Under the pieces are notes generated by a model. It worked only from the letters and a program-made list of their open reading frames with translations. It searched no databases and had not been told where the DNA came from. Position numbers and translations under genes: made by a program. From assembly GCF_020723905.1 (NCBI RefSeq), contig NZ_DYHZ01000004.1, forward strand, positions 303,199 through 367,198: 64,000 bases of DNA, given 5' to 3'. Origin of the DNA: Anaerolinea thermophila. Its GTDB lineage: Bacteria > Chloroflexota > Anaerolineae > Anaerolineales > Anaerolineaceae. Position 1 is the stretch's first letter. Every line of letters begins with the position of its first letter. Below are positions 1 to 9,033 of this stretch, one piece after another.

Positions 1-16
1 AGAGCCTCTGCTGGCA

Positions 17-1096
17 ATGGGCTGGGTGTTCGGTCTGCTGGGAGGGGTGGCAATTCCTTCTCTGTGGACTTCGGGAATGCGCCTGTTCGGCAGAGAACCC
101 GAGCCGGTGCGCCTGAATCTGGTGTCGGCGTCGCTTGCCCTCTTGCTGGTACCGCTCGTCATTGTCATGGGGGCGGGCATCCTGCAGGCAGATGGCGCTC
201 TGCGCCTGTTCATGCCCTTCCTGCAAATTGCGGTGGTGGTCATCCCTGCGCTGTGGCTGGTGGCGTACCTCACCCGTCCCGTCCAGCCGGTGCGCGCCGG
301 GCGATTCTGGGGCGCCATGAATGTGGGGGTGTTCTTCAGCACCCCGCTCATCCTGCTGGTAGAGGGTTTGCTGCTCGTCTTCATTGGACTGGCAGTGATG
401 GCTTTCCTCTCTACCCGTCCCGAGATGCTGCAGGCGCTGGAAGACCTCTCTTCGCGCCTGCTTAACGCGGGGGGCGATCCGGAGGTAATTTTGCGCATTT
501 ACCGCCCCATTCTGCGCCATCCCATGGTGCTGTTTGGCACGGCGGCAATTTTCACCGTGATTGTCCCGCTCATTGAAGAAGCCCTCAAGCCGCTGGCGGT
601 GTGGCTGCTGGCAGGCGACCGTCTGACCCCCGTCGAGGGGTTCTGGCTGGGCGGGGTGTGCGGTGCGGGTTTTGCGCTGGTGGAGTCGCTTTTTTCGGTT
701 CTCGGGGCAGATGCCACCTCGTGGATTGCCCTGGCGGTTGGACGAATCGGCACAACCACCCTGCATATCACCACCGCTGCGCTGATGGGCGGTGCGCTGG
801 CGCAGGCGTGGCACTCGCGGCGCTATGAACGCCTGGGCTGGACGTATCTGCTGGTGGTGGCGCTGCACGGTCTGTGGAATCTGCTGGCGCTGACCAGCGG
901 GCTTGCCCGCGTGCTGGATCCCGTCCAGCCGCTCAAAGAGGTGCTTGCTCTGGCAGATCGTCTCTCTCCGGTGGCTTTGCTGGTTCTGGCGCTGGCATTG
1001 TTCTGGATCCTCGCCATTGAACGCACGGCGGTGAACCGTGCGGCGGTATCGTCCGCGCTGGTGCCGGAAAATTCTTTTGAACGCAAGGAAAGTTAA
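17..1096 (+). CDS. PrsW-like intramembrane protease family protein, possibly 5'-truncated
   Basis: This is a polytopic membrane protein of about 359 residues with roughly eight hydrophobic segments. It carries the hallmark spacing of the PrsW/CAAX-like intramembrane protease group: EEALK near residues 186-190, a Phe-x-x-x-Glu (FALVES) near 220, and a His-bearing helix (HITTAALMGG) near 250. Known PrsW members cleave anti-sigma factors within the membrane, but no substrate is evident here. The reading frame stays open upstream to the window edge, so the true start may lie outside and the ATG at 17 is only the first one visible. A second PrsW-like protein lies at 36619. The family call is fairly sure; protease activity is inferred. 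Confidence 0.7.
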   Translation: MGWVFGLLGGVAIPSLWTSGMRLFGREPEPVRLNLVSASLALLLVPLVIVMGAGILQADGALRLFMPFLQIAVVVIPALWLVAYLTRPVQPVRAGRFWGAMNVGVFFSTPLILLVEGLLLVFIGLAVMAFLSTRPEMLQALEDLSSRLLNAGGDPEVILRIYRPILRHPMVLFGTAAIFTVIVPLIEEALKPLAVWLLAGDRLTPVEGFWLGGVCGAGFALVESLFSVLGADATSWIALAVGRIGTTTLHITTAALMGGALAQAWHSRRYERLGWTYLLVVALHGLWNLLALTSGLARVLDPVQPLKEVLALADRLSPVALLVLALALFWILAIERTAVNRAAVSSALVPENSFERKES

Positions 1097-1102
1097 GACT
1101 TT

Positions 1103-1771
1103 ATGGATGTTTTGCTGGAACTCTTTCGCTGGTTTGTGGACTTTGTCCTGCACATGGACCGTCATTTACCCCAGATCGTCAACGATATTGGCATCTGGGT
1201 GTATGCGGTGCTGTTTCTGGTCATTTTTGTGGAAACCGGTCTGGTGGTGACGCCCTTCCTGCCCGGCGATTCTCTGCTCTTTGCGGCAGGGGCAGTTTCG
1301 GCAACCACCAGCTTACATCCGCTGATGCTGTGGGCATTGCTGGCACTCGCCGCCGTGCTGGGTGATACGGCAAATTACTGGATCGGGCATTTTGTCGGTC
1401 CAAAGGTGTTCACACAGGAATCGCGCTGGTTCAAGCGGGAGTATCTGGACCGCACCCATGCCTTCTATGAAAAGCATGGCGGGAAGACCATCTTCCTGGC
1501 GCGCTTCATCCCCATCATCCGCACCTTTGCGCCTTTTGTGGCGGGGATCGGCCGCATGCGCTACGGCTACTTCATCAGTTATAACGTGATAGGCGGAATT
1601 GTGTGGACGGGGTTGTTCATCGGCGCGGGCTATTTCTTTGGAAACCTGCCCATCGTCAAAGAGAACTTCTCTCTGGTGATTCTTGCGATCATCCTCATTT
1701 CGCTCGTCCCTGCAGTGGTGGAATATGTGAAAGAAAAAGCGCGTCCCCGTCCCGCAGTGGTGAAGGAATAA
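1103..1771 (+). CDS. DedA family membrane protein
   Basis: The product has 222 residues and several membrane helices. It has the DedA/VTT signature: an acidic-Pro motif (VETGLVVTPFLPGDSLLF) near residues 47-64, then FLARFIPIIRTFAPFVAG and a C-terminal Asn/Trp-containing helix (SYNVIGGIVWTG). DedA proteins act in lipid-carrier or phospholipid flipping and membrane homeostasis. The gene follows the PrsW-like gene by 6 bp and precedes an acyltransferase, so the cluster is consistent with envelope lipid biology. Length and motifs match the family. The exact substrate cannot be told. Confidence 0.88.
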   Translation: MDVLLELFRWFVDFVLHMDRHLPQIVNDIGIWVYAVLFLVIFVETGLVVTPFLPGDSLLFAAGAVSATTSLHPLMLWALLALAAVLGDTANYWIGHFVGPKVFTQESRWFKREYLDRTHAFYEKHGGKTIFLARFIPIIRTFAPFVAGIGRMRYGYFISYNVIGGIVWTGLFIGAGYFFGNLPIVKENFSLVILAIILISLVPAVVEYVKEKARPRPAVVKE

Positions 1772-1808
1772 AGCGCATCTTTTCTTCAGGTTGGGAGTTA
1801 TAAAAAGT

Positions 1809-2534
1809 ATGGAACATTCAATTTCCCAGACCAAAACCAGCCGCAAACCGTGGATGGATCGTCAAAAACTGCAGGTCATTTTCGATAAACTCATTCATGC
1901 GCTCACCCGCCCGGAGTTTCACGGGGTGGAAAACGTGCCTCAGGAGGGCGGTGTCATCCTTGCCACCAATCATATGAGCCGCATGGATACCCTGCTGCTG
2001 TTCATCAACCCGGCGCGTAAGGACGTGACCGCGCTGGTGGCAGACAAGTATCAGAAGTACCCCCTCTTTGCGTGGATTTTGCGCACCGGCGGCATCATCT
2101 GGCTGGACCGCGAAAACGCCGACTTCGGCGCCCTGCGCGCCGCAGTGGAGGTACTGAAGAAGGGCATTGCCCTGGGCATTGCCCCGGAAGGCACGCGCAG
2201 TCGCACCGGTCAATTACTGGAAGGCAAGCCCGGCACGGCGCTGGTAGCGCTGCGGGCGGGCGTGCCCATTGTCCCCACCGCCATTGCCGGCACCGAAAAC
2301 GTCTTCCCGCGTATCTTCACCCTGCAGCGCCCGCGCATCTCGGTGACGTTTGGCAAGCCGTTTGTCCTGCCGCCGCTGGATCGCGACCACCGCGACGAAC
2401 AGATGAAGCGCTACACCGATGAGATCATGTGCCGTATTGCCGCGCTGTTGCCGGAGAAGTACCACGGCTTTTACCGCGGGCATCCGCGCATCCGCGAGAT
2501 TCAAGAGGGTATTCATCTGGATTTGCAGGGGTAG
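1809..2534 (+). CDS. plsC: 1-acyl-sn-glycerol-3-phosphate acyltransferase (PlsC family)
   Basis: This is an acyltransferase that would acylate lysophosphatidic acid to phosphatidic acid at the inner face of the membrane. The NHMSRMD (HX4D) catalytic motif lies near residues 54-60. APEGTRSRTG (EGTR substrate motif) lies near 125-134 and a downstream VPIVPTAI block follows. I chose ATG 1809, which has GGGAG about 11 nt upstream, over an in-frame TTG at 1791. It is probably co-transcribed with the DedA gene and ends in a strong terminator at 2555. Length (241 residues) is normal. The broader family also contains acyltransferases of other specificity. Confidence 0.87.
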   Translation: MEHSISQTKTSRKPWMDRQKLQVIFDKLIHALTRPEFHGVENVPQEGGVILATNHMSRMDTLLLFINPARKDVTALVADKYQKYPLFAWILRTGGIIWLDRENADFGALRAAVEVLKKGIALGIAPEGTRSRTGQLLEGKPGTALVALRAGVPIVPTAIAGTENVFPRIFTLQRPRISVTFGKPFVLPPLDRDHRDEQMKRYTDEIMCRIAALLPEKYHGFYRGHPRIREIQEGIHLDLQG

Positions 2535-2554
2535 AGTCTCCCTTTGCCGCTTTG

Positions 2555-2589
2555 CAGGAAGCCGTGAAGTGCACGGCTTCCTGTTTTTT
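2555..2589 (+). terminator. Intrinsic terminator after plsC
   Basis: A 12-bp stem (CAGGAAGCCGTG paired with CACGGCTTCCTG) with a 5-nt loop is followed at once by six T. It closes the PrsW/DedA/plsC unit. Confidence 0.9.
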
Positions 2590-2630
2590 GTTTTCCGTCC
2601 GGCGTAAAATTTAACATCTGTTCTAAACAC

Positions 2631-2659
2631 TTGACAAAACCTGCCCCCGAAGGCACAAT
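2631..2659 (+). promoter_or_regulatory. Sigma-A-like promoter before the Mut7-C gene
   Basis: A perfect -35 TTGACA lies at 2631-2636. A 17-bp spacer separates it from CACAAT at 2654-2659 (4 of 6 matches to TATAAT). It is 43 bp before the ATG at 2702. Confidence 0.6.
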
Positions 2660-2701
2660 AAAGACAGGAACTCCTTCCCTGACGTACTTCGGAGAGCGGG
2701 C

Positions 2702-3409
2702 ATGCCCGGTGCCTGGTTTGCTTTTCATCCAGATTTGTGGGCGCTACTGCCTCACGCGCGGCGCCGCGAGGTCTTCTGGCTGACCTTTCAGGGACACCAG
2801 TCGCTCAAGCACCTGATCGAGTCGCTGGGCGTACCCCATACCGAAATTGGCGAAGTGCGCCGCAACGGTCAGGTGGTGGAGATGAACCGCGCGCCTGCCG
2901 AAGGCGACCGCATCGAGGTTTTGCCGGCACAGCCGCAGTCCCTGCCCATCCCGCCGCGCTTTGTGCTGGACAATCATCTGGGCAGGCTGGCGGCATACCT
3001 GCGCATGCTGGGCTACGACAGCCTGTACCGCAACGATTTTGATGATGAGGAACTGGCGCAGATTGCCATTCAGCAGGAACGCGTCCTGCTGACCCGCGAC
3101 CGCCGCCTGTTAATGCGCAAAGGCATCCGCTTTGGGCACTGGGTGCGCAGTCAGAATCCGCGGGAGCAGGTTACCGAAGTCGTCCGGCGCTTTTGTCTGA
3201 ACCACCGTCAGGACGCCTTTCAGCGCTGTTTGCGCTGTAATACCCTCCTGGAAGCGGTAAGCAAGGAGAGCGTGCTGGATCAACTGGAGCCGCTCACCCG
3301 TCTGTATTTCGATGAGTTTCACCGCTGTCCGTCCTGCGGTCAGGTGTACTGGAAAGGCTCGCACTACGAGCGCATGCTCGACCTGATTCAGCACCTTCCC
3401 GACCTCTGA
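2702..3409 (+). CDS. Mut7-C RNase domain protein with ubiquitin-like N-terminus
   Basis: The 235-residue product has two parts. Residues 1-80 resemble the Mut7-C-associated ubiquitin-like fold (FQGHQSLKHLIESLGVPHTE...GDRIEVLP). Residues 85-235 form the Mut7-C PIN-like RNase domain, with conserved Asp positions (FVLDNHLGRLAAYLRMLGYD, DDEELAQIA, LLTRDRRLL) and a C-terminal zinc ribbon (CLRCNT...CPSCGQVYW). The family is known from sequence analysis as a predicted RNase. Its cellular target in bacteria is not established. The gene has its own promoter and stands alone between two terminators and a GyrI-like gene. Confidence 0.85.
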   Translation: MPGAWFAFHPDLWALLPHARRREVFWLTFQGHQSLKHLIESLGVPHTEIGEVRRNGQVVEMNRAPAEGDRIEVLPAQPQSLPIPPRFVLDNHLGRLAAYLRMLGYDSLYRNDFDDEELAQIAIQQERVLLTRDRRLLMRKGIRFGHWVRSQNPREQVTEVVRRFCLNHRQDAFQRCLRCNTLLEAVSKESVLDQLEPLTRLYFDEFHRCPSCGQVYWKGSHYERMLDLIQHLPDL

Positions 3410-3436
3410 CCGTCCATTTTTTTAAGGGAGCCTCTC

Positions 3437-3901
3437 ATGAATCCGAAAATTGTTGAACGTCCCGCCTTTACCGTGCTGGGATACCGTTATCAGGGCAAAA
3501 ACGAGAATCAGGAAATTGCTGCCATGTGGGAGCAGTTTCTACCGCGGATGGGGGAGATCCGCACCACCAATCCTCTGGAATCGTTTGGCGTGTGCCGCAT
3601 GCTGCCCGGCTTACCTCCAGGCGAGTTCGAGTACATTGCCGGGCTGGAGGTAGATGTCGATCATCCCGTACCGGAGGGCATGGTCAAGGTGAACCTGCCG
3701 GCGGCGCGCTATGCCATTTTCGAGCACCGCGGGTCGCTGGAAACCCTGCACGAAACCTTTCGGAAAATTGCCCATGAATATCTGCCGCACAGTGGTCTGA
3801 CCAGGATTACGCCGGAGGTAGATATTGAAGTGTACGATGACCGCGTTTTTCGCGGCTTTTCCCCCGATTCCATCCTGTATATCTACGTAGCGGTGCAATA
3901 A
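3437..3901 (+). CDS. GyrI-like / AraC effector-binding domain protein
   Basis: A stand-alone small-molecule-binding domain of 154 residues. It shows the GyrI-like pattern: an N-terminal IVERPAFTVLGYRY strand, a central FEYIAGLEVD strand, and a Tyr-Ala-Ile-Phe-x-His strand near residue 90. It has no DNA-binding helix-turn-helix. Members bind hydrophobic cations, inhibit gyrase, or act as ligand-sensing modules. A strong ribosome site (AAGGGAG) sits ahead of ATG 3437. It follows the Mut7-C gene by 27 bp and may share its transcript. Ligand unknown. Confidence 0.82.
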   Translation: MNPKIVERPAFTVLGYRYQGKNENQEIAAMWEQFLPRMGEIRTTNPLESFGVCRMLPGLPPGEFEYIAGLEVDVDHPVPEGMVKVNLPAARYAIFEHRGSLETLHETFRKIAHEYLPHSGLTRITPEVDIEVYDDRVFRGFSPDSILYIYVAVQ

Positions 3902-3910
3902 ATGCACTTG

Positions 3911-3954
3911 AGCCGCGGCGGTCTCCAGAAGAGGCTCGCCGTGGCTCCTGTTTT
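3911..3954 (+). terminator. Probable terminator between convergent genes
   Basis: A 10-bp stem (AGCCGCGGCG with CGCCGTGGCT, one G-U pair) and a 16-nt loop are followed by CCTGTTTT. The T tract starts three bases after the stem, so it is weaker than the others in the window. Confidence 0.55.
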
Positions 3955-3974
3955 AACGGGGAATTTCAGGGCGT

Positions 3975-6900
3975 CTAGCGGTTGATCAGCGGGAGGAAGA
4001 GGGACTTGCCGTTCCCTGCCCACAGACGGTAGCGCACATCCTCGCCCCACAGGCGGGCATCCAGGGCGCGGATTTCCAGTTCGTAGCGTCCGCTGGCGGG
4101 GGCTTTCCAGCGCAGGGCAGTGGATTGACCCAGCCCGCCCGCCGATTGCTCGATCAGCGGGGTGGAACTGCCCGCCGCGTACAGGCGCACCTGCACGGCG
4201 GCGCCGCCGCCCTGCGAGAGCACGAGCAGGGTCAGGTCTTCGCCCGCGCTGGCATCAAAGGCAATCCAGTCCACATCGTTCTGGCACAGGCGGTGATCGG
4301 TGGGCGTGGCATTGAGCAGGCGCACGGGGATGCCGCTTCCGCGGGTGCCGTCCACCGCGTCAAACGCATCGGGCGTGCAGGCGCCGTTGAAAGTGACCGT
4401 GGCTTCTGCGCGGTTGGGGTACTCCTCAACATTGCCTGCCCGATCCACCGCGCGCATCTGGAACTCGAACTTGCCCGGCGACATGAGGAACCAGCCGCCG
4501 CGCGCCCCGGCAGGGAAGGTGACGGGGTAATTCTGCCATGCTCCGCCCGGGGTGCGGTACTGGAACTCAAAGCGTTCGATGTCGTTCTCGTAGTCCTGTG
4601 CCTGCCAGGTCAGGTACACGGCAGTGCTGTTGACCGCGTCGTTGCGGGCATCCAGCGCGCTGGAGGGGGCGGTCTTGTCGGGTTGCAGGTCGGTGATGAG
4701 CAATCCGTTGCTCCCGCCGCTGGCGTTGGTTGCCAGGATGTAGAAGGCGCTCCCGCTGGTATCTTCGGTGGGGTTGAAGATTGCCCACCAGCCATCGGCG
4801 GGGGTGGTATCGCTGGCGAACTTGACCCAGTTGCGGTTCTGCCAGTCGGCGGGGTGCCAGTAGAAGTCCACCCGGGTAATGCCCCCGCCCATGGGGTCGT
4901 CCTGCACCGCCGCTTCGACGATGAAGGGGATGATGGGCAGTTTCTTCGGGTCGGTGGGCTGGGTGAGCGTCAGCGAGAGCGGACGCACGGCGCCATTCTG
5001 CACGGCGCTCAAACTCAGGTCGTACAGGTGACTGGCGTCGCCCGCGCCGGGGTGATTCCACGCCCGCACGCGAATGAAGTAGGTACCGGTGCGCGGCAGG
5101 CTGGTGACGATGAGCGAGTCGGTGTTCTCCTGAACCTTTTCATCGTCGTTTTCGTCTACCACGTCCACGCCGCTGGAATCCAGCAGGGAGACAAAGGTAT
5201 CCAGCACACTGCCGGGTTTGTCGTGGAGGGCATTCAGGTCAATGCGCACGGTGGCGCCCGCCGAACCGCTGAATGAGTAGAAATCCACATCCCCGCCGGG
5301 GCAGATGGTCAGGTCGGTCAGGGTCTGTCCGATGGCAATGGGCTGAGCGGTGGAGGGGCTGTTGTTATTGTCGGCGCAGTTGGGCGGCTCCACACCCGTG
5401 ATGCTGACATCGTCCACTGCCCAGCCGTAGCCGCCGTTGTTCAGCGCGTCTACGGTGTCGAAGTGGAAGCGCAGGCGCACGGTTTTGCCTTTGTAGGCGT
5501 CCAGCGAGATGGCGGGGCTGTCCAGCCAGAGGATGTGCTGAGAGTCGTCGCTGAATCGATACAGGTCGGTAAAGGGTCCGCCGTCCACCGAAATCTGCAC
5601 CATTCGCTGATCGTAGTAACCACTCCCGAAGGTCTGGATGGAGTACGTCCAGCCCTCCACATCGCTGAAGGATTTGAAGCGCAGGTACATGGTCTGACTG
5701 GCGGGCAGGGAGATGGGCGGGGAGGTCAAATCTCCGGCGCGGTAGGTGGAGTCGTTGAAGGAGGTGCCGTTGGTGAACGCCCAGGCTTTCGTTGAAGGCT
5801 TGCCGGTGCGCTCCACCTGACGCACGCTCCACAGACCCGTTGCCGTCCAGCCAGAGGTGTCGCCCTCGAAGTCAAAGGTCACCGGCGCAGTGACGGGCGC
5901 CGGATTGGGCAGGCTTGCCGCGTCTACGGTGAAGGTCAGGTCGGTGTTGTTGGTGGTGCCCTGTCCCTGTGCGGTAACTGTCCACTGATACGTGCCCGGC
6001 GGCAGATTGCCTACCGACCAGGTATGGGTGTTTGCGGCGGGCATGGATTTGACCACCGTTGTTCCCTGCATCAGGCGGGCGGTAAAGGTGGACGCGCCTT
6101 CCCCGCCCGTCCATGCCAGCACCAGCGAGTCGGTGCTTTTGGGGTTGGCGGGGTTGGGTGCGGCGGTGGAGTTGCCGTCGGGGTCTATCAGGTTGCCGGG
6201 GAAGGTCAGGAAGGGCTCATCCACCTGACTGGTGCAGGGCTGTACGACAATGGAAGAGACCGTTTTCGCGCCGATGCGGTTATCGGCGAGGTTGGCGTCA
6301 GAGGCGTTGAAGGTCTCGCTCCGCCCGAAGGGGTTGGCATTGTCAGGATCGTAGAGGGTGGCGCAGGTGCCGCTGGCAACCTGAATGGACTGAATGGCGT
6401 TGTTCAGCGTGCCCAGCGCGCTGGCGTTGTGCTGTCCCGCGCCCAGTTTCAGGCAGGCGCCGCCGAACTGTGCGTCGGCGTACACGCCAATCTGTCCGCT
6501 GGAGGGGGTACAGGCGGGAGCAGGCGGTGGGGTGGAGGAAGAGGAGCAGGAAGCGTTCTTGAAGATCTGCCGCAAGCCGGTAAAGCGGTCTGCCCAGTTA
6601 CCTTCTACATCGAAGATACGCACTGCCAGCGCAAAAGGACCATCGGGGATGCCCGCGCTGCACAGATCAAAATCTCCGGCGAAAACGCCGTTGCCCACAC
6701 TGGCGTTGCCCAGCGTGCGCCAGATGCCGTCGTAGTTAATCAGCACCTGCACGCGGGCAATGCCCAGATTGTCGCGCGCCGTGCCGCTGACCGAAAGGGT
6801 GCGCGTGGTGAGGGTTGCCCAGGGGAAGGGTGTATCCAGCGAGCCGGTGGGCGGATTGGCGCCCACGTTGCTGGAGGTGAGGTAGTCGTCATCGCCGCCG

Positions 6901-7964
6901 CCCTTCTTGCCGTCGGCGCCCATGGAGCATTCTGTGCCGTAAGAGGGGTATTTGATGGTCTCGGCGCAGGTGCGCGGCTCGCCGCCGTTAAACGGCACAT
7001 CGCTGAAGAGAATGCGCACCGAAGCGCCCCACGAATAGGCGCTGTTGGTGGGCGAGGTGTACACGTGGAAATGCAGGTGATGATCGGTGCTGTAACCGGT
7101 ATCGTCCACGTTGCCGATGTAGGTGCCCTGCGGTACATACGTGCCAATGGTCAGATTATCGGGGATGGAGTTGTAGGCAAGGTGATAATAAAGTTGATAC
7201 GTGGTGGGAACGGTGGAATCGTCCTGCAGAACCAGGTAGTTGGTGCATGAGGTACTGCCGTTGGGGCAGGACTCTTTGTAGGCTTTCACCACCCCCCCTT
7301 TGGATGCCAGCAGGGGGAACATGCGGTTGGAAGAGTCGGGATTCCAGAAGTCGTAAGCGTAACGGCAGTAGGTTTCGGAGCAGGAGTTGTAATCCAGAAA
7401 ATGACCGATACTGCCGGTAATTTTGATGTTCAGCGCCTTAGACCAGGGCAGTTTGTAGCCGGTGAAGGTCTGCGCGGCGGCTTTTTCCATGGCTTCCTGC
7501 TGTTCAAGGTAGAACTGCTCCACCCCGGGGTCGCGCAGTTCATCGGGCAGGCTGGTCAGTTCACGGGCAAAATCGCGGGCGGTCTGCAGGGTCACCTGCC
7601 AGGCGTCGGACTGCGCCAGCAAGCCCCGCTCATTGCGGGCAATTGCCAGCCCCGGTTCGGTACCGATGAGTTCGCCCGTGTCGGGGTCGCGGAAAGCCAG
7701 CCATACCAGCGCGGTGCGCCCGTCGTTGGAGTAGAAAATCTCGTTGACCTCGGTTTCGTAGATCATCATTCCCAGGGCGCTGGGGCGCTTTGCCTGCACC
7801 TCGCGGGCAACGGCGGTGCGCAGGGCTTCCTCAACGGCAGGCGGGGGCGGGGTCTGGGCTTGCGCCACCCCGGCGCGGAATCGCTCTGCCGATTGCAGAA
7901 TCATCCACAGGAAGGCGGCGGCAATCGCCAGCGTCAGAGCAGATAATCCAAATAAACGTCTCAT
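3975..7964 (-). CDS. Giant secreted M23-like peptidase with beta-gamma-crystallin, MAM-like and PPC domains
   Basis: The product has 1,329 residues with an N-terminal signal sequence that probably cleaves after AQA near residue 37. An M23 (LytM-like) domain covers about 180-310; visible metal ligands are a His in SIGHFLDYN, an Asp in YAYDFW, YYHL, and the HxH pair of HHLHFHV near 296. A beta-gamma-crystallin-like unit lies near 486-575. Fibronectin-like stretches follow, then a MAM/immune-inhibitor-A-like jelly roll near 695-855 and two pre-peptidase C-terminal (PPC) domains near 860-995 and 1195-1325. The protein ends in SLFLPLINR, a tail like that of the amylopullulanase. The likely role is extracellular or surface peptide or wall hydrolysis. 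A clear AAGGAG precedes ATG 7964. Confidence 0.8.
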   Translation of the reverse strand: MRRLFGLSALTLAIAAAFLWMILQSAERFRAGVAQAQTPPPPAVEEALRTAVAREVQAKRPSALGMMIYETEVNEIFYSNDGRTALVWLAFRDPDTGELIGTEPGLAIARNERGLLAQSDAWQVTLQTARDFARELTSLPDELRDPGVEQFYLEQQEAMEKAAAQTFTGYKLPWSKALNIKITGSIGHFLDYNSCSETYCRYAYDFWNPDSSNRMFPLLASKGGVVKAYKESCPNGSTSCTNYLVLQDDSTVPTTYQLYYHLAYNSIPDNLTIGTYVPQGTYIGNVDDTGYSTDHHLHFHVYTSPTNSAYSWGASVRILFSDVPFNGGEPRTCAETIKYPSYGTECSMGADGKKGGGDDDYLTSSNVGANPPTGSLDTPFPWATLTTRTLSVSGTARDNLGIARVQVLINYDGIWRTLGNASVGNGVFAGDFDLCSAGIPDGPFALAVRIFDVEGNWADRFTGLRQIFKNASCSSSSTPPPAPACTPSSGQIGVYADAQFGGACLKLGAGQHNASALGTLNNAIQSIQVASGTCATLYDPDNANPFGRSETFNASDANLADNRIGAKTVSSIVVQPCTSQVDEPFLTFPGNLIDPDGNSTAAPNPANPKSTDSLVLAWTGGEGASTFTARLMQGTTVVKSMPAANTHTWSVGNLPPGTYQWTVTAQGQGTTNNTDLTFTVDAASLPNPAPVTAPVTFDFEGDTSGWTATGLWSVRQVERTGKPSTKAWAFTNGTSFNDSTYRAGDLTSPPISLPASQTMYLRFKSFSDVEGWTYSIQTFGSGYYDQRMVQISVDGGPFTDLYRFSDDSQHILWLDSPAISLDAYKGKTVRLRFHFDTVDALNNGGYGWAVDDVSITGVEPPNCADNNNSPSTAQPIAIGQTLTDLTICPGGDVDFYSFSGSAGATVRIDLNALHDKPGSVLDTFVSLLDSSGVDVVDENDDEKVQENTDSLIVTSLPRTGTYFIRVRAWNHPGAGDASHLYDLSLSAVQNGAVRPLSLTLTQPTDPKKLPIIPFIVEAAVQDDPMGGGITRVDFYWHPADWQNRNWVKFASDTTPADGWWAIFNPTEDTSGSAFYILATNASGGSNGLLITDLQPDKTAPSSALDARNDAVNSTAVYLTWQAQDYENDIERFEFQYRTPGGAWQNYPVTFPAGARGGWFLMSPGKFEFQMRAVDRAGNVEEYPNRAEATVTFNGACTPDAFDAVDGTRGSGIPVRLLNATPTDHRLCQNDVDWIAFDASAGEDLTLLVLSQGGGAAVQVRLYAAGSSTPLIEQSAGGLGQSTALRWKAPASGRYELEIRALDARLWGEDVRYRLWAGNGKSLFLPLINR

Positions 7965-8031
7965 GCCATCTCCTTAACTCTTCACAGACAATTCCCTCGG
8001 TAAGGCGTGCGGTGGAGGTGGGGAGAGGGCT

Positions 8032-9030
8032 TCAGCGGGACAGCGCAACGATAAAGGTATCCAGTGCGGTGGGAAGGTCGGCGTTTCCGGTTTTGACGGC
8101 GGTATCCATCTCAAAAAGGGTGCGGTAAATGGCTTCCAGTTGCGTGATGGAGAAGCGCCGTGCCTGCTGAAGGCTTTTTTCTGCCACGTAAGGGGAGGCG
8201 CTGATGCCCGCCTGCACGAATTCTGCCGCACCTTTGCCCTCGTCGAGCAGTTCGCGCGCCAGCAGGAGCAGGCGGAACTGACGCACAATCATCCCAAACA
8301 GGCTGAATTCATCCTCTTCCTCCAGCAAACGATGGAGCAAGTTCTGTGCCAGACGGGCGTTGCCTTCGGCGAGCGCGTCCATCATGGCAAAGAGACTGGC
8401 TTCGCCGCCCTGCGCGGTCAGTTCGGCGACGTCTTCGATCTCCACAGGGCGTTGAAAATTGACATAGGTGAGCAGTTTTTCAATTTCCTGCCGCGCCGTC
8501 TGGGTGTCGTTGCCCACATGACGGGTGAGTTCGGCGGCGGCTTCGGCGGTGAATTGACCGCCCAGCGCGCGGGCTTCTTTTTGAATCCAGGCGGGCATGG
8601 CAGAAAGTTCGGGCAGAGCGCAGAGGTGGTAATAGGCGCGCTTGCCCGCTTTCTGCATCCAGGTGCGGAACCAGTGTTTTTGGGGAAAGTGCACCCAGTT
8701 GCGCCGCTCAATGACGTCCTCGATGACCAGCACCAGCGCGGTGGTCTCGGGCAGGGCATCCAGCCGCTGACAGAAGCGCTCCCGCGCGGCTTCGGCGGTC
8801 AGGCGGGTAAAGGGGTGGGTGAGGATGACCAGCCGCCGCTCTGCCAGAAAGGGCATCGCGCCCGCGGCGTTGAAGATGTCGTCCTCGCTGGCGGTGCGTC
8901 CATCCAGACGGGTGAGGTTCAGGTCGGCAATACCGGGGTCGCCCATTTTTTCCAGCATGGCATGGATGAATGCCTGCATGGCGTAGGAATCATTGCCGTG
9001 AAGGACATACACAACGGGCTTTTCGCTCAT
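8032..9030 (-). CDS. holA: DNA polymerase III subunit delta
   Basis: This 332-residue clamp-loader subunit opens the sliding clamp during replication. It shows the HolA layout: VYVLHGNDSY at the start, an MPFLAERRLVILTHP strand near residue 60, an ALGGQFTAEAAAELTRHVGNDTQTARQEIEKL block near 150-185, and the C-terminal helical domain with SPYVAEKSLQQARRFSITQL. Length is typical. It is the last gene of a minus-strand run (nurA, HAS-barrel, DUF6391-like, holA) and lies 3 bp after the preceding stop, so coupling is likely. Confidence 0.9.
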   Translation of the reverse strand: MSEKPVVYVLHGNDSYAMQAFIHAMLEKMGDPGIADLNLTRLDGRTASEDDIFNAAGAMPFLAERRLVILTHPFTRLTAEAARERFCQRLDALPETTALVLVIEDVIERRNWVHFPQKHWFRTWMQKAGKRAYYHLCALPELSAMPAWIQKEARALGGQFTAEAAAELTRHVGNDTQTARQEIEKLLTYVNFQRPVEIEDVAELTAQGGEASLFAMMDALAEGNARLAQNLLHRLLEEEDEFSLFGMIVRQFRLLLLARELLDEGKGAAEFVQAGISASPYVAEKSLQQARRFSITQLEAIYRTLFEMDTAVKTGNADLPTALDTFIVALSR

Positions 9031-9033
9031 CGC

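Noticed and set aside
6024-7250. A plus-strand open frame of about 400 codons opposite the M23-like protein
   Set aside because: It is a compositional shadow. The minus strand has a signal peptide and several known domains.
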